Assembly: GCF_009363615.1 (NCBI RefSeq)
Contig: NZ_CP045385.1
Location: 620,001-684,000, forward strand
DNA length: 64,000 nt
Direction: 5' to 3'
Origin: Ruegeria sp. THAF33
Lineage (GTDB): Bacteria > Pseudomonadota > Alphaproteobacteria > Rhodobacterales > Rhodobacteraceae
The notes under the pieces are model-generated. The model did not search any database, was not told the origin of the DNA, and saw nothing but the letters and a program-made list of their open reading frames with translations. Shown here one piece after another: positions 36,674 to 45,765 of the stretch. The position numbers were made by a program, and so were the translations under genes. Numbering within the stretch: the stretch's first letter is position 1; each line of letters begins with the position of its first letter.

Positions 36674-37798
36674 ATGACGCAGCCAACGATCACATCAGAG
36701 CGCGACGCCAGCGGCAATCAAGTGCGCATTTCTGGTGAGTTGCTCACACAATCCCTGCAAACCGTAGAGCGTGATTTTGCTGCGGTCCAACCTTGCGGGG
36801 GCAAGGTCGTTTTTGACCTGTCCGGTATAGAAGCACTGGATACGGGCGGAGCCTGGCTGGTTGCGGACCTAGGCCGGAGGTTCACGTCAATCGGTGCCAC
36901 GCTGGAGTTTCAAGGCGTGAAACCCGCACATGCGACACTGATAGACACGGTGACACGCAGCATCCCGGACAAACCCGGCAAGCTTGAGGAACCTCGCGGT
37001 TTTCTGGACTGGGTCGCTCATGTGGGTCAAGGCACATTCGGGGCCTGGAAGGATACCCTGTCGATCCTCGAATTTCTGGGCCTTACCCTGCACCGCTTGT
37101 TTCGGACCCTGGTCATGCCGTGGCGCCTGCGCAAAGCGGCCCTTGTCACTCATATGGAGGAAACCGGGGCCAAAGCCCTTCCCATCGTGGCCCTGATGGG
37201 TTTTCTGATCGGTGTCGTGCTGGCCTTTCAGGGTGCGACACAATTGAAACAGTTCGGGGCCGAGATCTTTGTGGTCGAACTGATTTCGATCTCGATTCTG
37301 CGAGAGCTGGGAATTTTGCTGACCGCGATTATTGTTGCCGGCCGCTCGGGTTCGGCATTCACGGCCTCGATCGGTTCGATGAAAGTTCAGGAAGAGATCG
37401 ACGCCATGCGGACGCTGGGCCTTGACCCGATCGAGGTTCTTGTCATTCCACGTGTTTTGGCGTTGCTGATCATGCTGCCCATTCTTGGGTTTGTCGCAGA
37501 TATGGCCGGCCTGTTCGGCGGCGCACTGATGAGCTGGATCGATCTGGGCGTAAGCCCGGGCATGTTTGTCACTCGTCTGAAAGAAAACACCGATGTCTGG
37601 CAACTTGCAGTTGGTTTGATCAAGGCACCGTTCTTTGCATTGGTCATCGGGGTCATAGCCTGCTGGCAGGCCATGCAGGTCAAAGGATCTGCCCAGAGTG
37701 TCGGGCAGCGTACAACCGCCTCGGTCGTGCAATCCATTTTCATGGTGATTGCAATCGACGCATTGTTTTCGATTTTCTTTTCCGAAATCGGAATCTGA
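36674..37798 (+). CDS. mlaE: MlaE-family lipid ABC permease with N-terminal STAS domain
   Basis: 374 residues from the ATG at 36674. About residues 1-105 form a STAS-like domain (VVFDLSGIEALDTGGAWLVADLGRRF), the part that in other bacteria is a separate protein MlaB; the rest is the permease with five or six hydrophobic segments and the MlaE motif GRSGSAFTASIGSMKVQEEIDAMRTLGLDPIEVLVIPR. Retrograde or bidirectional phospholipid transport across the periplasm is the family role. Start of the operon mlaE-mlaF-mlaD-lipoprotein, with mlaF starting 2 bases after its stop. The Shine-Dalgarno is weak; the frame is open upstream to 36563. Confidence 0.9.
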   Translation: MTQPTITSERDASGNQVRISGELLTQSLQTVERDFAAVQPCGGKVVFDLSGIEALDTGGAWLVADLGRRFTSIGATLEFQGVKPAHATLIDTVTRSIPDKPGKLEEPRGFLDWVAHVGQGTFGAWKDTLSILEFLGLTLHRLFRTLVMPWRLRKAALVTHMEETGAKALPIVALMGFLIGVVLAFQGATQLKQFGAEIFVVELISISILRELGILLTAIIVAGRSGSAFTASIGSMKVQEEIDAMRTLGLDPIEVLVIPRVLALLIMLPILGFVADMAGLFGGALMSWIDLGVSPGMFVTRLKENTDVWQLAVGLIKAPFFALVIGVIACWQAMQVKGSAQSVGQRTTASVVQSIFMVIAIDALFSIFFSEIGI

Positions 37799-37799
37799 C

Positions 37800-38615
37800 A
37801 TGAACGATAGCACGCAACACGAAACGGAACAGAACGCATCGCAGCGTGACGCCGTGATCCGCGTTCGCGGTCTCAGGAACCAATTCGGAACGCAGGTGGT
37901 TCATGACGATCTGAACCTTGATGTCTGGCGCGGTGAGGTTCTGGGCATTGTTGGCGGGTCCGGAACCGGAAAATCCGTCTTGCTTCGTACAATTGTGGGC
38001 CTGAACAAACCTGCTGCTGGCAGTATAGAAGTGCTGGGAGTGGATGTCCTGAACGGCCCCGAAGAGGAACGCCGCAGGATCGAACGCCGCTGGGGCGTGG
38101 CCTTTCAGGACGGTGCGCTGTTTTCATCGCTGACCGTATTGCAAAACGTGATGGCCCCACTGCGAGAACATACGGGCATCAGTGAAAAACTGATGGAATC
38201 GCTGGGTGCGTTGAAGATCAGCCTTGTGGGTCTGCCCCAGCTGAGTTGCGGCAAGTTTCCATCGGAACTGTCGGGCGGCATGCGAAAGCGCGCCGCCCTG
38301 GCACGGGCGCTGGCGCTTGATCCCGAAATCGTTTTTCTGGATGAACCGACCGCCGGATTGGACCCGATTGGCGCGGCTGCATATGATGAACTGATCGGCG
38401 AATTGCAGCAGGCACTCGGGCTGACGGTTTTCATGGTCACCCATGATCTGGACAGCCTTTACGCCATCTGTAACCGAATTGCAGTGCTTGCAGAAAAACG
38501 CGTGCTGGTTGAAGGTCCGATTGAGGATATGACCAAAGTGGATCATCCTTGGGTGCAGGAATATTTCACAGGCCCCCGCGCCCGCGCGGCGCAACAGAAG
38601 GGTCAGGACAGGTAA
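37800..38615 (+). CDS. mlaF: MlaF-family ABC transporter ATP-binding protein
   Basis: ATPase of 271 residues paired with MlaE. Walker A GGSGTGKS, Q-loop AFQDGALFSSLTV, ABC signature LSGGM (ELSGGMRKRAALARAL), Walker B EIVFLDEPTAGLDP and H-loop MVTHDLD. The chosen ATG lies 1 base after the mlaE stop (TGACATG); an upstream in-frame ATG inside mlaE was rejected. It powers the lipid transporter from the cytoplasmic side. Confidence 0.94.
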   Translation: MNDSTQHETEQNASQRDAVIRVRGLRNQFGTQVVHDDLNLDVWRGEVLGIVGGSGTGKSVLLRTIVGLNKPAAGSIEVLGVDVLNGPEEERRRIERRWGVAFQDGALFSSLTVLQNVMAPLREHTGISEKLMESLGALKISLVGLPQLSCGKFPSELSGGMRKRAALARALALDPEIVFLDEPTAGLDPIGAAAYDELIGELQQALGLTVFMVTHDLDSLYAICNRIAVLAEKRVLVEGPIEDMTKVDHPWVQEYFTGPRARAAQQKGQDR

Positions 38616-38620
38616 AGGCG

Positions 38621-39937
38621 ATGGAAACCAGAGCAAATTACATCCTGATCGGCGCGTTCACCCTTGCGGGGCTGTTGGGCGTATTCGGCTTTTTCCTGTG
38701 GTTGGCGAAATTCGAAGTGACCCGCCAATACGCTTATTACGATGTATTGTTCGATAACGTCTCGGGGCTTTCGGCGGCGGGCGGGGTGAATTTCAACGGC
38801 CTTCCTGTTGGGCAGGTGATCTCTCTGAACCTGGACGAGGACGATCCCTCCAAGGTTCGCGTGCGAATAGAAGTGGATGCAGATATTCCGATCACCGAAG
38901 AAACGATCGCCCAGCTTCAATCGCTGGGTGTTACCGGCGTCGGTTACGTTGAACTTACCGGCGGGTCACCGACTGCCAAAAGGCTGCCGCAAGACAGCGT
39001 GATCAAAAGCAAGCGCAGCACCATCCAGTCATTGTTTGAAGGCGCACCAAAAGTGCTGGACGAGGCCGTTACACTTCTGGAAAGCCTGAACAAGGTCGTC
39101 GACGACAAGAACCGGCAAGCCGTGAGCAGCATTCTGGACAACCTTGCCTCTGCGACCGGTCGGCTGGACAAAACATTGACAAGCTTTGAATCCGTGGCCA
39201 GCGACATTGGCAGTGCAGCCAAGGATATCGGTGAATTTTCAAAACGTCTGGACCCTTTAATCGAAACGGCGGATACGACCCTCAAGACCGGCACGGAGAC
39301 GCTCAATTCGGTCAAGTCCGCGTCCGAGTCAGCCAGGGCCGCGCTGGACGAAGCGAAAACGACGATCGAAACGGCAGACCGCATCTTGCAGCAAGACGTT
39401 CGACCTTTCATCGAACGCGGGTCCCAACTGGCCGAACGGTTGACCCTCTTGTCGGATGAAGGCAGCGTCACGCTGGGGATCGTGAACGAGACCGTGTTGA
39501 ACGCCAACACGACACTTGGTTCGATCACATCTGCAATGGACACGGCCAAAGGTGCGCTGTCTTCGGCGGAAACGGCCTTTGAATCAGCCAACCGCGTCAT
39601 GGAAGAAGACGTGGCGCCCGTTGCGGAAGATATCCGGAAGGCGGCCAACCAGGTCACCGAAACAGTCTCGAACATCACCGGTAAGATCGATCAGATTTCA
39701 GACGATGTCCTGAGCGCGTCGAACTCTGCCTCAGAGCTGCTGGGGACAATTGACGGCATCGTGCAGACCAACCGCCGGCAGGTGTCAGACTTCCTGCGCG
39801 TGGGTCTGCCGCAATTTATCCGCTTCGTCGAAGAATCCCAACGCCTGGTAATCAGCCTCGACCGTCTGGTGGACAAGGTCGAACGTGATCCTGCGCGGTT
39901 TCTGCTGGGCACCCAAGCATCGGAGTTCCGTCAATGA
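38621..39937 (+). CDS. mlaD: MlaD-family MCE protein
   Basis: 438 residues from the ATG at 38621, AAAGGCG before it. One N-terminal membrane anchor (YILIGAFTLAGLLGVFGFFLWLA), an MCE domain at about residues 38-115 (DNVSGLSAAGGVNFNGLPVGQVISL; GVTGVGYVELTGG) and a long Ser/Ala/Thr-rich coiled region to the end. The tail of more than 300 residues is much longer than the short E. coli MlaD and may form a periplasm-spanning bundle as in longer MCE proteins. Overlaps the lipoprotein gene by ATGA. Confidence 0.92.
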   Translation: METRANYILIGAFTLAGLLGVFGFFLWLAKFEVTRQYAYYDVLFDNVSGLSAAGGVNFNGLPVGQVISLNLDEDDPSKVRVRIEVDADIPITEETIAQLQSLGVTGVGYVELTGGSPTAKRLPQDSVIKSKRSTIQSLFEGAPKVLDEAVTLLESLNKVVDDKNRQAVSSILDNLASATGRLDKTLTSFESVASDIGSAAKDIGEFSKRLDPLIETADTTLKTGTETLNSVKSASESARAALDEAKTTIETADRILQQDVRPFIERGSQLAERLTLLSDEGSVTLGIVNETVLNANTTLGSITSAMDTAKGALSSAETAFESANRVMEEDVAPVAEDIRKAANQVTETVSNITGKIDQISDDVLSASNSASELLGTIDGIVQTNRRQVSDFLRVGLPQFIRFVEESQRLVISLDRLVDKVERDPARFLLGTQASEFRQ

Positions 39938-40590
39938 TCAAGCCTGCAATTGCAATTCTGACGTTTGCATTGGTCGGTGGATGTGCCGGGTTGGGCACTT
40001 TGAAACAAGCCGCGAAACCCAACGATCTGTATCTGTTGACACCCAAAAGCACGTTTTCGTCAGCGCTGCCGCGAATACAGAAACAGATCGTTGTTGAAGA
40101 ACCAACGGCAACCGCCGCGGTGAACACGGATCAGATCGCCATTCAGCCCACCCCGTTTCAGGTTCAGTATTTGCCACGGGCGCGATGGGTGGATCGCGCA
40201 CCCCTGATCGTTCAGACGCTGTTGATCGAAAGCTTTGAGAACTCTGGCAAAGTCGCTGCCGTCGGCCGTTCAACGGTTGGTCTGCGCGCTGATTACGTGA
40301 TCGCACCGGACCTGCGCGAGTTTCAGGGCATCGTTGTCGCGGATCCCGAGAACGGAGACAAAATCCGTATCGAAGTGCGCATGAACATCAAGGTCATCGA
40401 TGAATACGACGACAAGATTATCGCTTCGAATTCGTTTCAGGAAAATGTCGTTGCCGCAAGCGACCAGACATCAGATCTGATCAAAGCGTTTGATTTGGCC
40501 TTGGGGCGCGCAATGCGGGATTCTGTTGAATGGAGCATTCGCAGGATCAACACGCATGTGGCCAACAATCCCAGATCGAACCCCAGTTGA
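39934..40590 (+). CDS. ABC-type transport auxiliary lipoprotein (PqiC-like)
   Basis: Lipoprotein of 218 residues with lipobox VGGC (Cys17). The mature part resembles the PqiC/auxiliary lipoprotein family found with MCE operons (QVQYLPRARWVDRAPLIVQTLLIESFENSGKVAAVGR; VRMNIKVIDEYDDKIIASNSFQ). It should sit in the outer membrane and receive or hand off lipid from the MlaD tube. It takes the place of MlaC and MlaA, neither of which is present in this operon. Overlaps mlaD by 4 bases. Confidence 0.85.
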   Translation: MIKPAIAILTFALVGGCAGLGTLKQAAKPNDLYLLTPKSTFSSALPRIQKQIVVEEPTATAAVNTDQIAIQPTPFQVQYLPRARWVDRAPLIVQTLLIESFENSGKVAAVGRSTVGLRADYVIAPDLREFQGIVVADPENGDKIRIEVRMNIKVIDEYDDKIIASNSFQENVVAASDQTSDLIKAFDLALGRAMRDSVEWSIRRINTHVANNPRSNPS

Positions 40591-40673
40591 GTTAAGCCAA
40601 GTGTCAAAACGGTGAGCGCAGGCGCAGTTCGCCCACGCCTGTTCTGGGTGAACGGCTGTTAACGGATCGGGTC

Positions 40674-42254
40674 TCAGAAACGAGATGCCGAAGCGCGCTC
40701 CCAATCCGCCGCGAATTCCTCGGGAACCACATCTGCCAGCAGCGCACCATCCTCCAGATAGGTGTAAAGCTCGCCATAGGTGCGCTCATGCTCGTCCGCC
40801 GTGCGCCGCAAAATGTCGCGTGGATGCAGCTCGGAAACTTTTTCCTTTCCCATCGCACCCAAGAGTTCGCGGAAACTTTCCAGTGTTGCGTCGTGATACC
40901 GGTGAACGCGCCGCCGCTTTTGCGGGATGTTCACCGCGCGCCCGCGAACTGGATCCTGGGTGGCGACCCCGGACGGGCAACGGTTAGTGTTGCAATGCAA
41001 GGCCTGAATGCAGCCCACCGCAAACATCATCGCCCGTGCCGCATTGCACATATCCGCACCAAGCGCGAATTTCTCGACCATGTCGTATCCGGTCGCCACT
41101 TTGCCCGCACAAATGATCCGGATCTTGTCGCGCAGCCCTACGCCACGCAGGCAATTGTTTACAAAAATAAGCGCCTCGTTCAGGGGCATGCCCAGACGGT
41201 TGGTGAACTCGACCGGGGCCGCGCCTGTACCCCCTTCTGATCCATCGATGGTGATGAAGTCCGGCAAAATCCCTGTCTCGAGCATGGCCTTGCAGATCGA
41301 CATGAACTCGGACGGGTTGCCAATACACAATTTGAAGCCGACAGGTTTGCCGCCGGACATTTCGCGCAGATGCTGAACAAAATGCATCAACCCCGAAGGC
41401 CCTTCAAAGGCACTGTGAGTTGGGGGGGAAATCACATCCTGATGCTCGGGCACCCCGCGGATTTCGGCAATTTCGGCATCGACCTTGGCAGCGGGAAGAA
41501 CGCCCCCATGCGCAGGTTTGGCACCTTGGGACAATTTGATTTCGATTGCCTTGACCACATCCTTTGTGGCCCTTTCGGCAAACTTGTCCTTGTCAAACCC
41601 GCCTTCCGGCGTTCGACATCCAAAATAGCCCGTCCCAATCTGCCAGATGATGTCGCCGCCTTCGACCAGATGGTGAGGAGACAACCCGCCTTCACCGGTA
41701 TTATGGGCAAAGCCTCCGTCCTTTGCCCCGCCGTTCAGCGCGCGGATGGCGTTGGCGCTCAGCGCGCCGAAGCTCATGGCAGAAACATTGAGACGCGAGG
41801 CGCTGTACGGCTGCGTGCATTGTGGCCCACCCAACATGACGCGATCTTCGCTTTTGTCCACATGTTTGGGCGCAAGCGAATGATTTGCGCGGTGATATCC
41901 AACCTCGTTTATGTCGTATTGCGTTCCGAAGGCCTGCGTATCCATCTGGCCCTTGGCGCGGGAATAGACCAGCCCGCGTACGATCCGGTTGTAAGGTCGG
42001 CCGCTTTCGTTGGTTTCAACGAAATACTGTCGAATTTCCGGGCTGACGAATTCAAGCATGTACCGGAAATGCCCCAGAACCGGATAGTTGTTCAGAACAT
42101 TGTGCTTGGTAGTCAAAACATCATAAAGGCCGATGACCGCGTAGGGCACCAGGATGACCAAAAGCCAATGTACGGGCGGCCAGAAGAACCCCAACAGCAA
42201 CACGAGCGGCAGGCAGACATAGCTCAGAAAATAGTAGATCCTGCGTACAATCAT
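40674..42254 (-). CDS. Membrane-anchored FMN-binding glutamate-synthase-like protein
   Basis: 526 residues from the ATG at 42252-42254 (GAGGAG upstream; a TTG further up was rejected). Residues 1-50 contain two hydrophobic segments. The rest is the glutamate synthase central/FMN domain: NVSAMSFGALSANAIRALNGGAK, NTGEGGLSPHHLVEGGDIIWQIGTGYFGCR, IKLSQGAKPAHGGVLPAAKV, ISPPTHSAFEGPSGLMHFVQHLR, TIDGSEGGTGAAPVEF, and the iron-sulfur cysteine cluster CIQALHCNTNRCPSGVAT. The glutaminase domain of GltB is absent and there is no gltD nearby, so a standalone role in ammonia-dependent or other redox chemistry is possible. Function is uncertain; the family is common in proteobacteria. Confidence 0.85.
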   Translation of the reverse strand: MIVRRIYYFLSYVCLPLVLLLGFFWPPVHWLLVILVPYAVIGLYDVLTTKHNVLNNYPVLGHFRYMLEFVSPEIRQYFVETNESGRPYNRIVRGLVYSRAKGQMDTQAFGTQYDINEVGYHRANHSLAPKHVDKSEDRVMLGGPQCTQPYSASRLNVSAMSFGALSANAIRALNGGAKDGGFAHNTGEGGLSPHHLVEGGDIIWQIGTGYFGCRTPEGGFDKDKFAERATKDVVKAIEIKLSQGAKPAHGGVLPAAKVDAEIAEIRGVPEHQDVISPPTHSAFEGPSGLMHFVQHLREMSGGKPVGFKLCIGNPSEFMSICKAMLETGILPDFITIDGSEGGTGAAPVEFTNRLGMPLNEALIFVNNCLRGVGLRDKIRIICAGKVATGYDMVEKFALGADMCNAARAMMFAVGCIQALHCNTNRCPSGVATQDPVRGRAVNIPQKRRRVHRYHDATLESFRELLGAMGKEKVSELHPRDILRRTADEHERTYGELYTYLEDGALLADVVPEEFAADWERASASRF

Positions 42255-42503
42255 GTTCCTGTCTCCTCGTGGTTCCGACCGGCAGTTGCGCGTTCCAACA
42301 GCACTCAACGTGAAACAGATTGATTTTTAATTGCAAGCTTTCGAGGGAATTTATCCGCCCAAAGACGAAAACGTGAAAACGCGTTACGGTGGCTCAACAG
42401 TTGAACAGGGTGTCGCCAGTAGATATGCCACGCATACCAGAAGACGACAGGCATTCACTTGACAAAGACGCATTCCCAACACCGGCGCGACCGAAAGAGC
42501 CTT

Positions 42504-42872
42504 ATGTTTCTCGCCGTCTTTGCCGGAGGGGCGCTGGGATCGTTGTTGCGCGAAGTTTTCGCGCTGGAAATCCCCGGCCTCAGTTTCCTCACGTCGACCT
42601 TCGGCATCAACGTGGCGGCCTGTTTCGTCTTGGGGTGGCTGTATTCAATACGCCACAAGGTGCACGCGCATGTGCTGCATCTGGGCGCGGTCGGATTTTG
42701 TGGTGGGTTGTCCACCTTTTCGTCTTTTGTAGCTGATCTGGAACGTATTGCCGAAAGTGATCTTTGGGCCGTGCCGCTTGCTGTCGGGTTGGAAATCGCT
42801 TTCGGCATTGGCGCTGCGCTGGTCGGAGAGAAGCTGGGCAACCATTTTCATTCCGAGAGGTCACCGTCATGA
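42504..42872 (+). CDS. crcB: Fluoride channel Fluc, first of two
   Basis: Four-helix membrane protein of 122 residues. Conserved fluoride-channel segments are GGALGSLLRE, TFGINVAACFVLGWL and GFCGGLSTFSSFVADL (the N-x-x-G and G-x-T-T-F/S-T-F type pore motifs). The ATG at 42504 is preceded by AAAGAG; a TTG further up is not credible. It overlaps the next gene by ATGA, consistent with a pair that assembles as an antiparallel heterodimer, as in bacteria with two short CrcB genes. No fluoride riboswitch was seen upstream (42255-42503). Confidence 0.9.
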   Translation: MFLAVFAGGALGSLLREVFALEIPGLSFLTSTFGINVAACFVLGWLYSIRHKVHAHVLHLGAVGFCGGLSTFSSFVADLERIAESDLWAVPLAVGLEIAFGIGAALVGEKLGNHFHSERSPS

Positions 42873-43231
42873 ATGACCTCTATCTGCATGCGATGTTCGG
42901 ACTGGGCGGAGGCCTCGGGGCGGTCCTGCGTCATTGGCTGGCTTTGAAAGTGCGGCACGATTTGCCCTTTTCAACGTTGATCGTAAATGTACTGGGCAGC
43001 CTGCTGCTGGGGATCTGGATCGGCTATCTGGGCGGCCCTGTCGACATCCCCGAGGATCAAAGACGGCTGGTCTTTGGATTCTGCGGCGGGTTCACCACGT
43101 TTTCCAGCTTTGCCTATCAGTCTCTTGAACTTCGGCGCGAGCGGACTCTGGTTCTGGCAGCTGGCAATATCCTGATCAGCCTGGCGCTGTGCTGGTTCGC
43201 CCTGTGGCTTGGGCTGACCTTGACGCGCTAA
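42869..43231 (+). CDS. crcB: Fluoride channel Fluc, second of two
   Basis: Four-helix membrane protein of 120 residues, a paralogue of the previous gene: GGGLGAVLRHW, TLIVNVLGSLLLGIWIG and GFCGGFTTFSSFAYQSLEL. Begins at the ATG overlapping the first gene. The loop charges differ between the two copies (for example RRERT in this one near the third loop), compatible with opposite topology in the membrane. Its stop codon overlaps the stop of the convergent MFS gene (43228-43231). Confidence 0.9.
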   Translation: MNDLYLHAMFGLGGGLGAVLRHWLALKVRHDLPFSTLIVNVLGSLLLGIWIGYLGGPVDIPEDQRRLVFGFCGGFTTFSSFAYQSLELRRERTLVLAAGNILISLALCWFALWLGLTLTR

Positions 43232-44751
43232 TGCACATGAGCGGCAACATGTGACCCGGGCTTCGGAGCGCGACAAAAGAAAAGCAATGGAATAGTGGCC
43301 AAGGCAAGCAGACCCAGATTGTTGAACACGGTCAAATAGGAAATCATCTCGGCCTGCTTCATGATTTCTTGGCCCAGAATGACAGCACCTTCAGCGCTGT
43401 CCGGCGCGAGGCCAAGCGGGCTCAGATACGCCTGGGCTGCGGGGTTGTACGGCGTCACATTCTGGCTGAGCACCGCCGTATTGGTCTGCAACCCGCGTAC
43501 AACCCAGGTGCCGACCAGCGAGATGCCAACCGACGATCCCAATTGCCTTGTCACGTTGAACAGACCGGAGGCTTCGTCCTGCCGGCCTTTACTGATGCTC
43601 TCGAAAGCCAGTATCGACATGGGCACGAACACAAGACCCATCCCGAGGCCGCTGATGGCCCCCGGCCACGCGAGCTCCCAAAAACCGGCATTGAGGTTGA
43701 TGGCACCCATCATGAAATTCCCGATCGCCGTCAGCAACAGACCGATGCCCGCCAGCAGGCGCGGATCAAAGCGGTTCACCAGCACGGCGCCGGTCAGAAC
43801 CATGGACAGCCCTGCGGTCAGGCCACGCGGAATGAACAGATGGCCCGACGCGATGACAGGGAAATCCAGCAGGCTTTGAACAAGCGTCGGCAAAATCGCG
43901 ATGCCCCCAAACAGAGACACGGCAAAACCCGCGATGATCAGATTGCACAGGGCAAAGTTTCGGTCTGCGAACAGACGCAGGTCCACAACCGAATTGCGAG
44001 AGGTTAACGCGTGAAAAATGAATCCAAACGCCCCGATAACTGCTGCGATCACGGCCACCTGGATGACGCGGGACGACATCCAGTCCAGTGTCTCGCCTTG
44101 ATCCAGAACGAATTGAAGGCACCCGATTCCAAGAGCCAGCAGAGCAAGGCCTTTCCAATCGATCTGAACGTCCTCGGTTTTGTCCTCCGGCAATTCTCCG
44201 GCCAACAGAAGCAGCGCAAGGGCCGCCACGGGAACGTTGACAAAGAAGACCATCCGCCAGGAAAAATACTCGGTCAGGATTGCACCGACCGTTGGCCCCA
44301 GAACCGGCGCTACCACGACGCCCAGACCGAAGATGGCCATTGCCTGTCCGCGCTTTTCCCGCGGGAAGGCATCGAACAGAATGGACTGGGACAAAGGGAT
44401 CAGGAAAGCGCCAAACATACCCTGAGCCAGCCGAAAGGCAACGATGACCTCAAGGCTCCAGGACATGCCGCACATCATCGACATGACGGCAAAACCAGTC
44501 ACCGCCGTCAGGATCAACCGTCGTCGGCCCACGCGTCGGGCGACGAACCCTGTCAACGGCATGATGACCACCGCGGAAACGATATAGCTGGTCAGAATCC
44601 ATGTCGCCTGATCGGTCGTCGCCCCGAATGCGGCCTGGATATGCGGCAACGCCACATTGACAATCGTACTGTCCAAGACTTCCAGAATGGCGCTGAGAAC
44701 AACGGCGATCACGATCACCATATTCACATGGCCGGACGCCGCAGGGGTCAT
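43228..44751 (-). CDS. MFS drug efflux transporter, DHA2 family (EmrB-like)
   Basis: 507 residues with about 14 hydrophobic segments. Motif C-type AVLGPTVGAILTEYFSWRMVFFVNVPV and the N-terminal LDSTIVNVALPHIQAAFGA with TWILTSYIVSAVVIMPLTGFVARRVGRR are diagnostic of DHA2 efflux pumps. It works with the adjacent HlyD-type adaptor to export drugs or other amphipathic compounds using proton motive force. The ATG overlaps the adaptor stop by ATGA. It is the last gene in the cyo-emr run. Substrate unknown. The C-terminus ends HVAAHVH. Confidence 0.92.
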   Translation of the reverse strand: MTPAASGHVNMVIVIAVVLSAILEVLDSTIVNVALPHIQAAFGATTDQATWILTSYIVSAVVIMPLTGFVARRVGRRRLILTAVTGFAVMSMMCGMSWSLEVIVAFRLAQGMFGAFLIPLSQSILFDAFPREKRGQAMAIFGLGVVVAPVLGPTVGAILTEYFSWRMVFFVNVPVAALALLLLAGELPEDKTEDVQIDWKGLALLALGIGCLQFVLDQGETLDWMSSRVIQVAVIAAVIGAFGFIFHALTSRNSVVDLRLFADRNFALCNLIIAGFAVSLFGGIAILPTLVQSLLDFPVIASGHLFIPRGLTAGLSMVLTGAVLVNRFDPRLLAGIGLLLTAIGNFMMGAINLNAGFWELAWPGAISGLGMGLVFVPMSILAFESISKGRQDEASGLFNVTRQLGSSVGISLVGTWVVRGLQTNTAVLSQNVTPYNPAAQAYLSPLGLAPDSAEGAVILGQEIMKQAEMISYLTVFNNLGLLALATIPLLFFCRAPKPGSHVAAHVH

Positions 44752-45731
44752 TTGCCGTCCACCGGACCTGTTGTATCTACGACAACTTTGCTGCTGCCTC
44801 CGACACGCAAGGGCGCATCGGTCGGGTCAAGCTCGATCCGAACCGGAAATCGCCGGGTGACCTTAACCCAATTCCCGCTCGCGTTTTCCGAGGGCAACAA
44901 AGAAAACGTGTCCCCGGACCCTCGCCCGATTGACGCCACCTTACCTGTAAGCGTCGTCCCAGGGAGCATATCGACACGTATCGTGACTGGCTGCCCCGGA
45001 CGAATGCGCGTCAATGCGGTTTCTTTGAAGTTCGCGTCCACCCACCAATCGGACGATTCGACAATCGAAAATTGCGGGGCATTGGCGGACACCGAGGATC
45101 CGGGGCGAAGGGTCAGATTGGCGATCCATCCGTCGGCCGCGGCATGGATATTGGTCCAAGCAAGGTTGGTTTCCGCTATTTCAAGCTGTGCCCGCGCAGA
45201 CAGGATATCATCCTGTTTCGCCTGCAACCCACTTTTCAGTGCCAAAAGGCTGGACTGGCTCGTCGTCAACCTAGCAGAGGCTTGGGCGAAATCCGAGGCC
45301 GTCTGATCCAGCGATGCCTGTGCGACATCGCCTGATGCGAACAGGGCTTTCGCACGTTCAAAACTCTTCAATGCAGTATCGTAGGCCGATTGGGCGCTGT
45401 CCACCGAAGCCTCAGCCGCCGCAATCTGTGTGGAATAGGATTTGGCCTGTTGTATCGCACTGTCCAGATTGGCTTTGGCTGCATCCACCGAAGCCTTGAA
45501 TTGAGTGTCGTCGATCGTGAAAAGCAGATCGCCGTTTTTCACGGGCTGGTTTTCTATCACATGTACATCGGCCACCTGCCCTGTCACCTGCGCAGCGACA
45601 TAAATGATGTTCGCGCCCAGATATGCATCCTGAGTGGACGGGTAGCGCTCTTCGTGCCTCCAGAACAGAACAAGACCGACTGCAATTGCTGCAAGTATCA
45701 AAGCCACGGCTGCGATTTTGAGTGGCTTCAT
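44748..45731 (-). CDS. HlyD-family efflux adaptor (EmrA-like)
   Basis: Membrane fusion protein of 327 residues. N-terminal anchor (KIAAVALILAAIAVGLVLFW), lipoyl part with DAYLGANIIYVAAQVTGQVADVHVIENQPVKNGDLLFTIDDTQF, an alanine-rich coiled coil (about 75-185), and a beta-barrel end (SDWWVDANFKETALTRIRPGQPVTIRVDMLPG). Follows cyoD by 34 bases with an AGGGA site, so it is probably transcribed with the cytochrome oxidase. It precedes its MFS partner with a 4-base overlap. Confidence 0.9.
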   Translation of the reverse strand: MKPLKIAAVALILAAIAVGLVLFWRHEERYPSTQDAYLGANIIYVAAQVTGQVADVHVIENQPVKNGDLLFTIDDTQFKASVDAAKANLDSAIQQAKSYSTQIAAAEASVDSAQSAYDTALKSFERAKALFASGDVAQASLDQTASDFAQASARLTTSQSSLLALKSGLQAKQDDILSARAQLEIAETNLAWTNIHAAADGWIANLTLRPGSSVSANAPQFSIVESSDWWVDANFKETALTRIRPGQPVTIRVDMLPGTTLTGKVASIGRGSGDTFSLLPSENASGNWVKVTRRFPVRIELDPTDAPLRVGGSSKVVVDTTGPVDGK

Positions 45732-45765
45732 TTTCGTATCCCTTTCTGCGCACGACCCATGAGCA

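Noticed and set aside
42255-42503. Fluoride riboswitch upstream of crcB
   Set aside because: No segment resembles the crcB-motif aptamer with its conserved GGNGATGG core.
44011-45306. Plus-strand ORF of 431 residues across the EmrAB-like genes
   Set aside because: Antisense shadow crossing two well supported genes.
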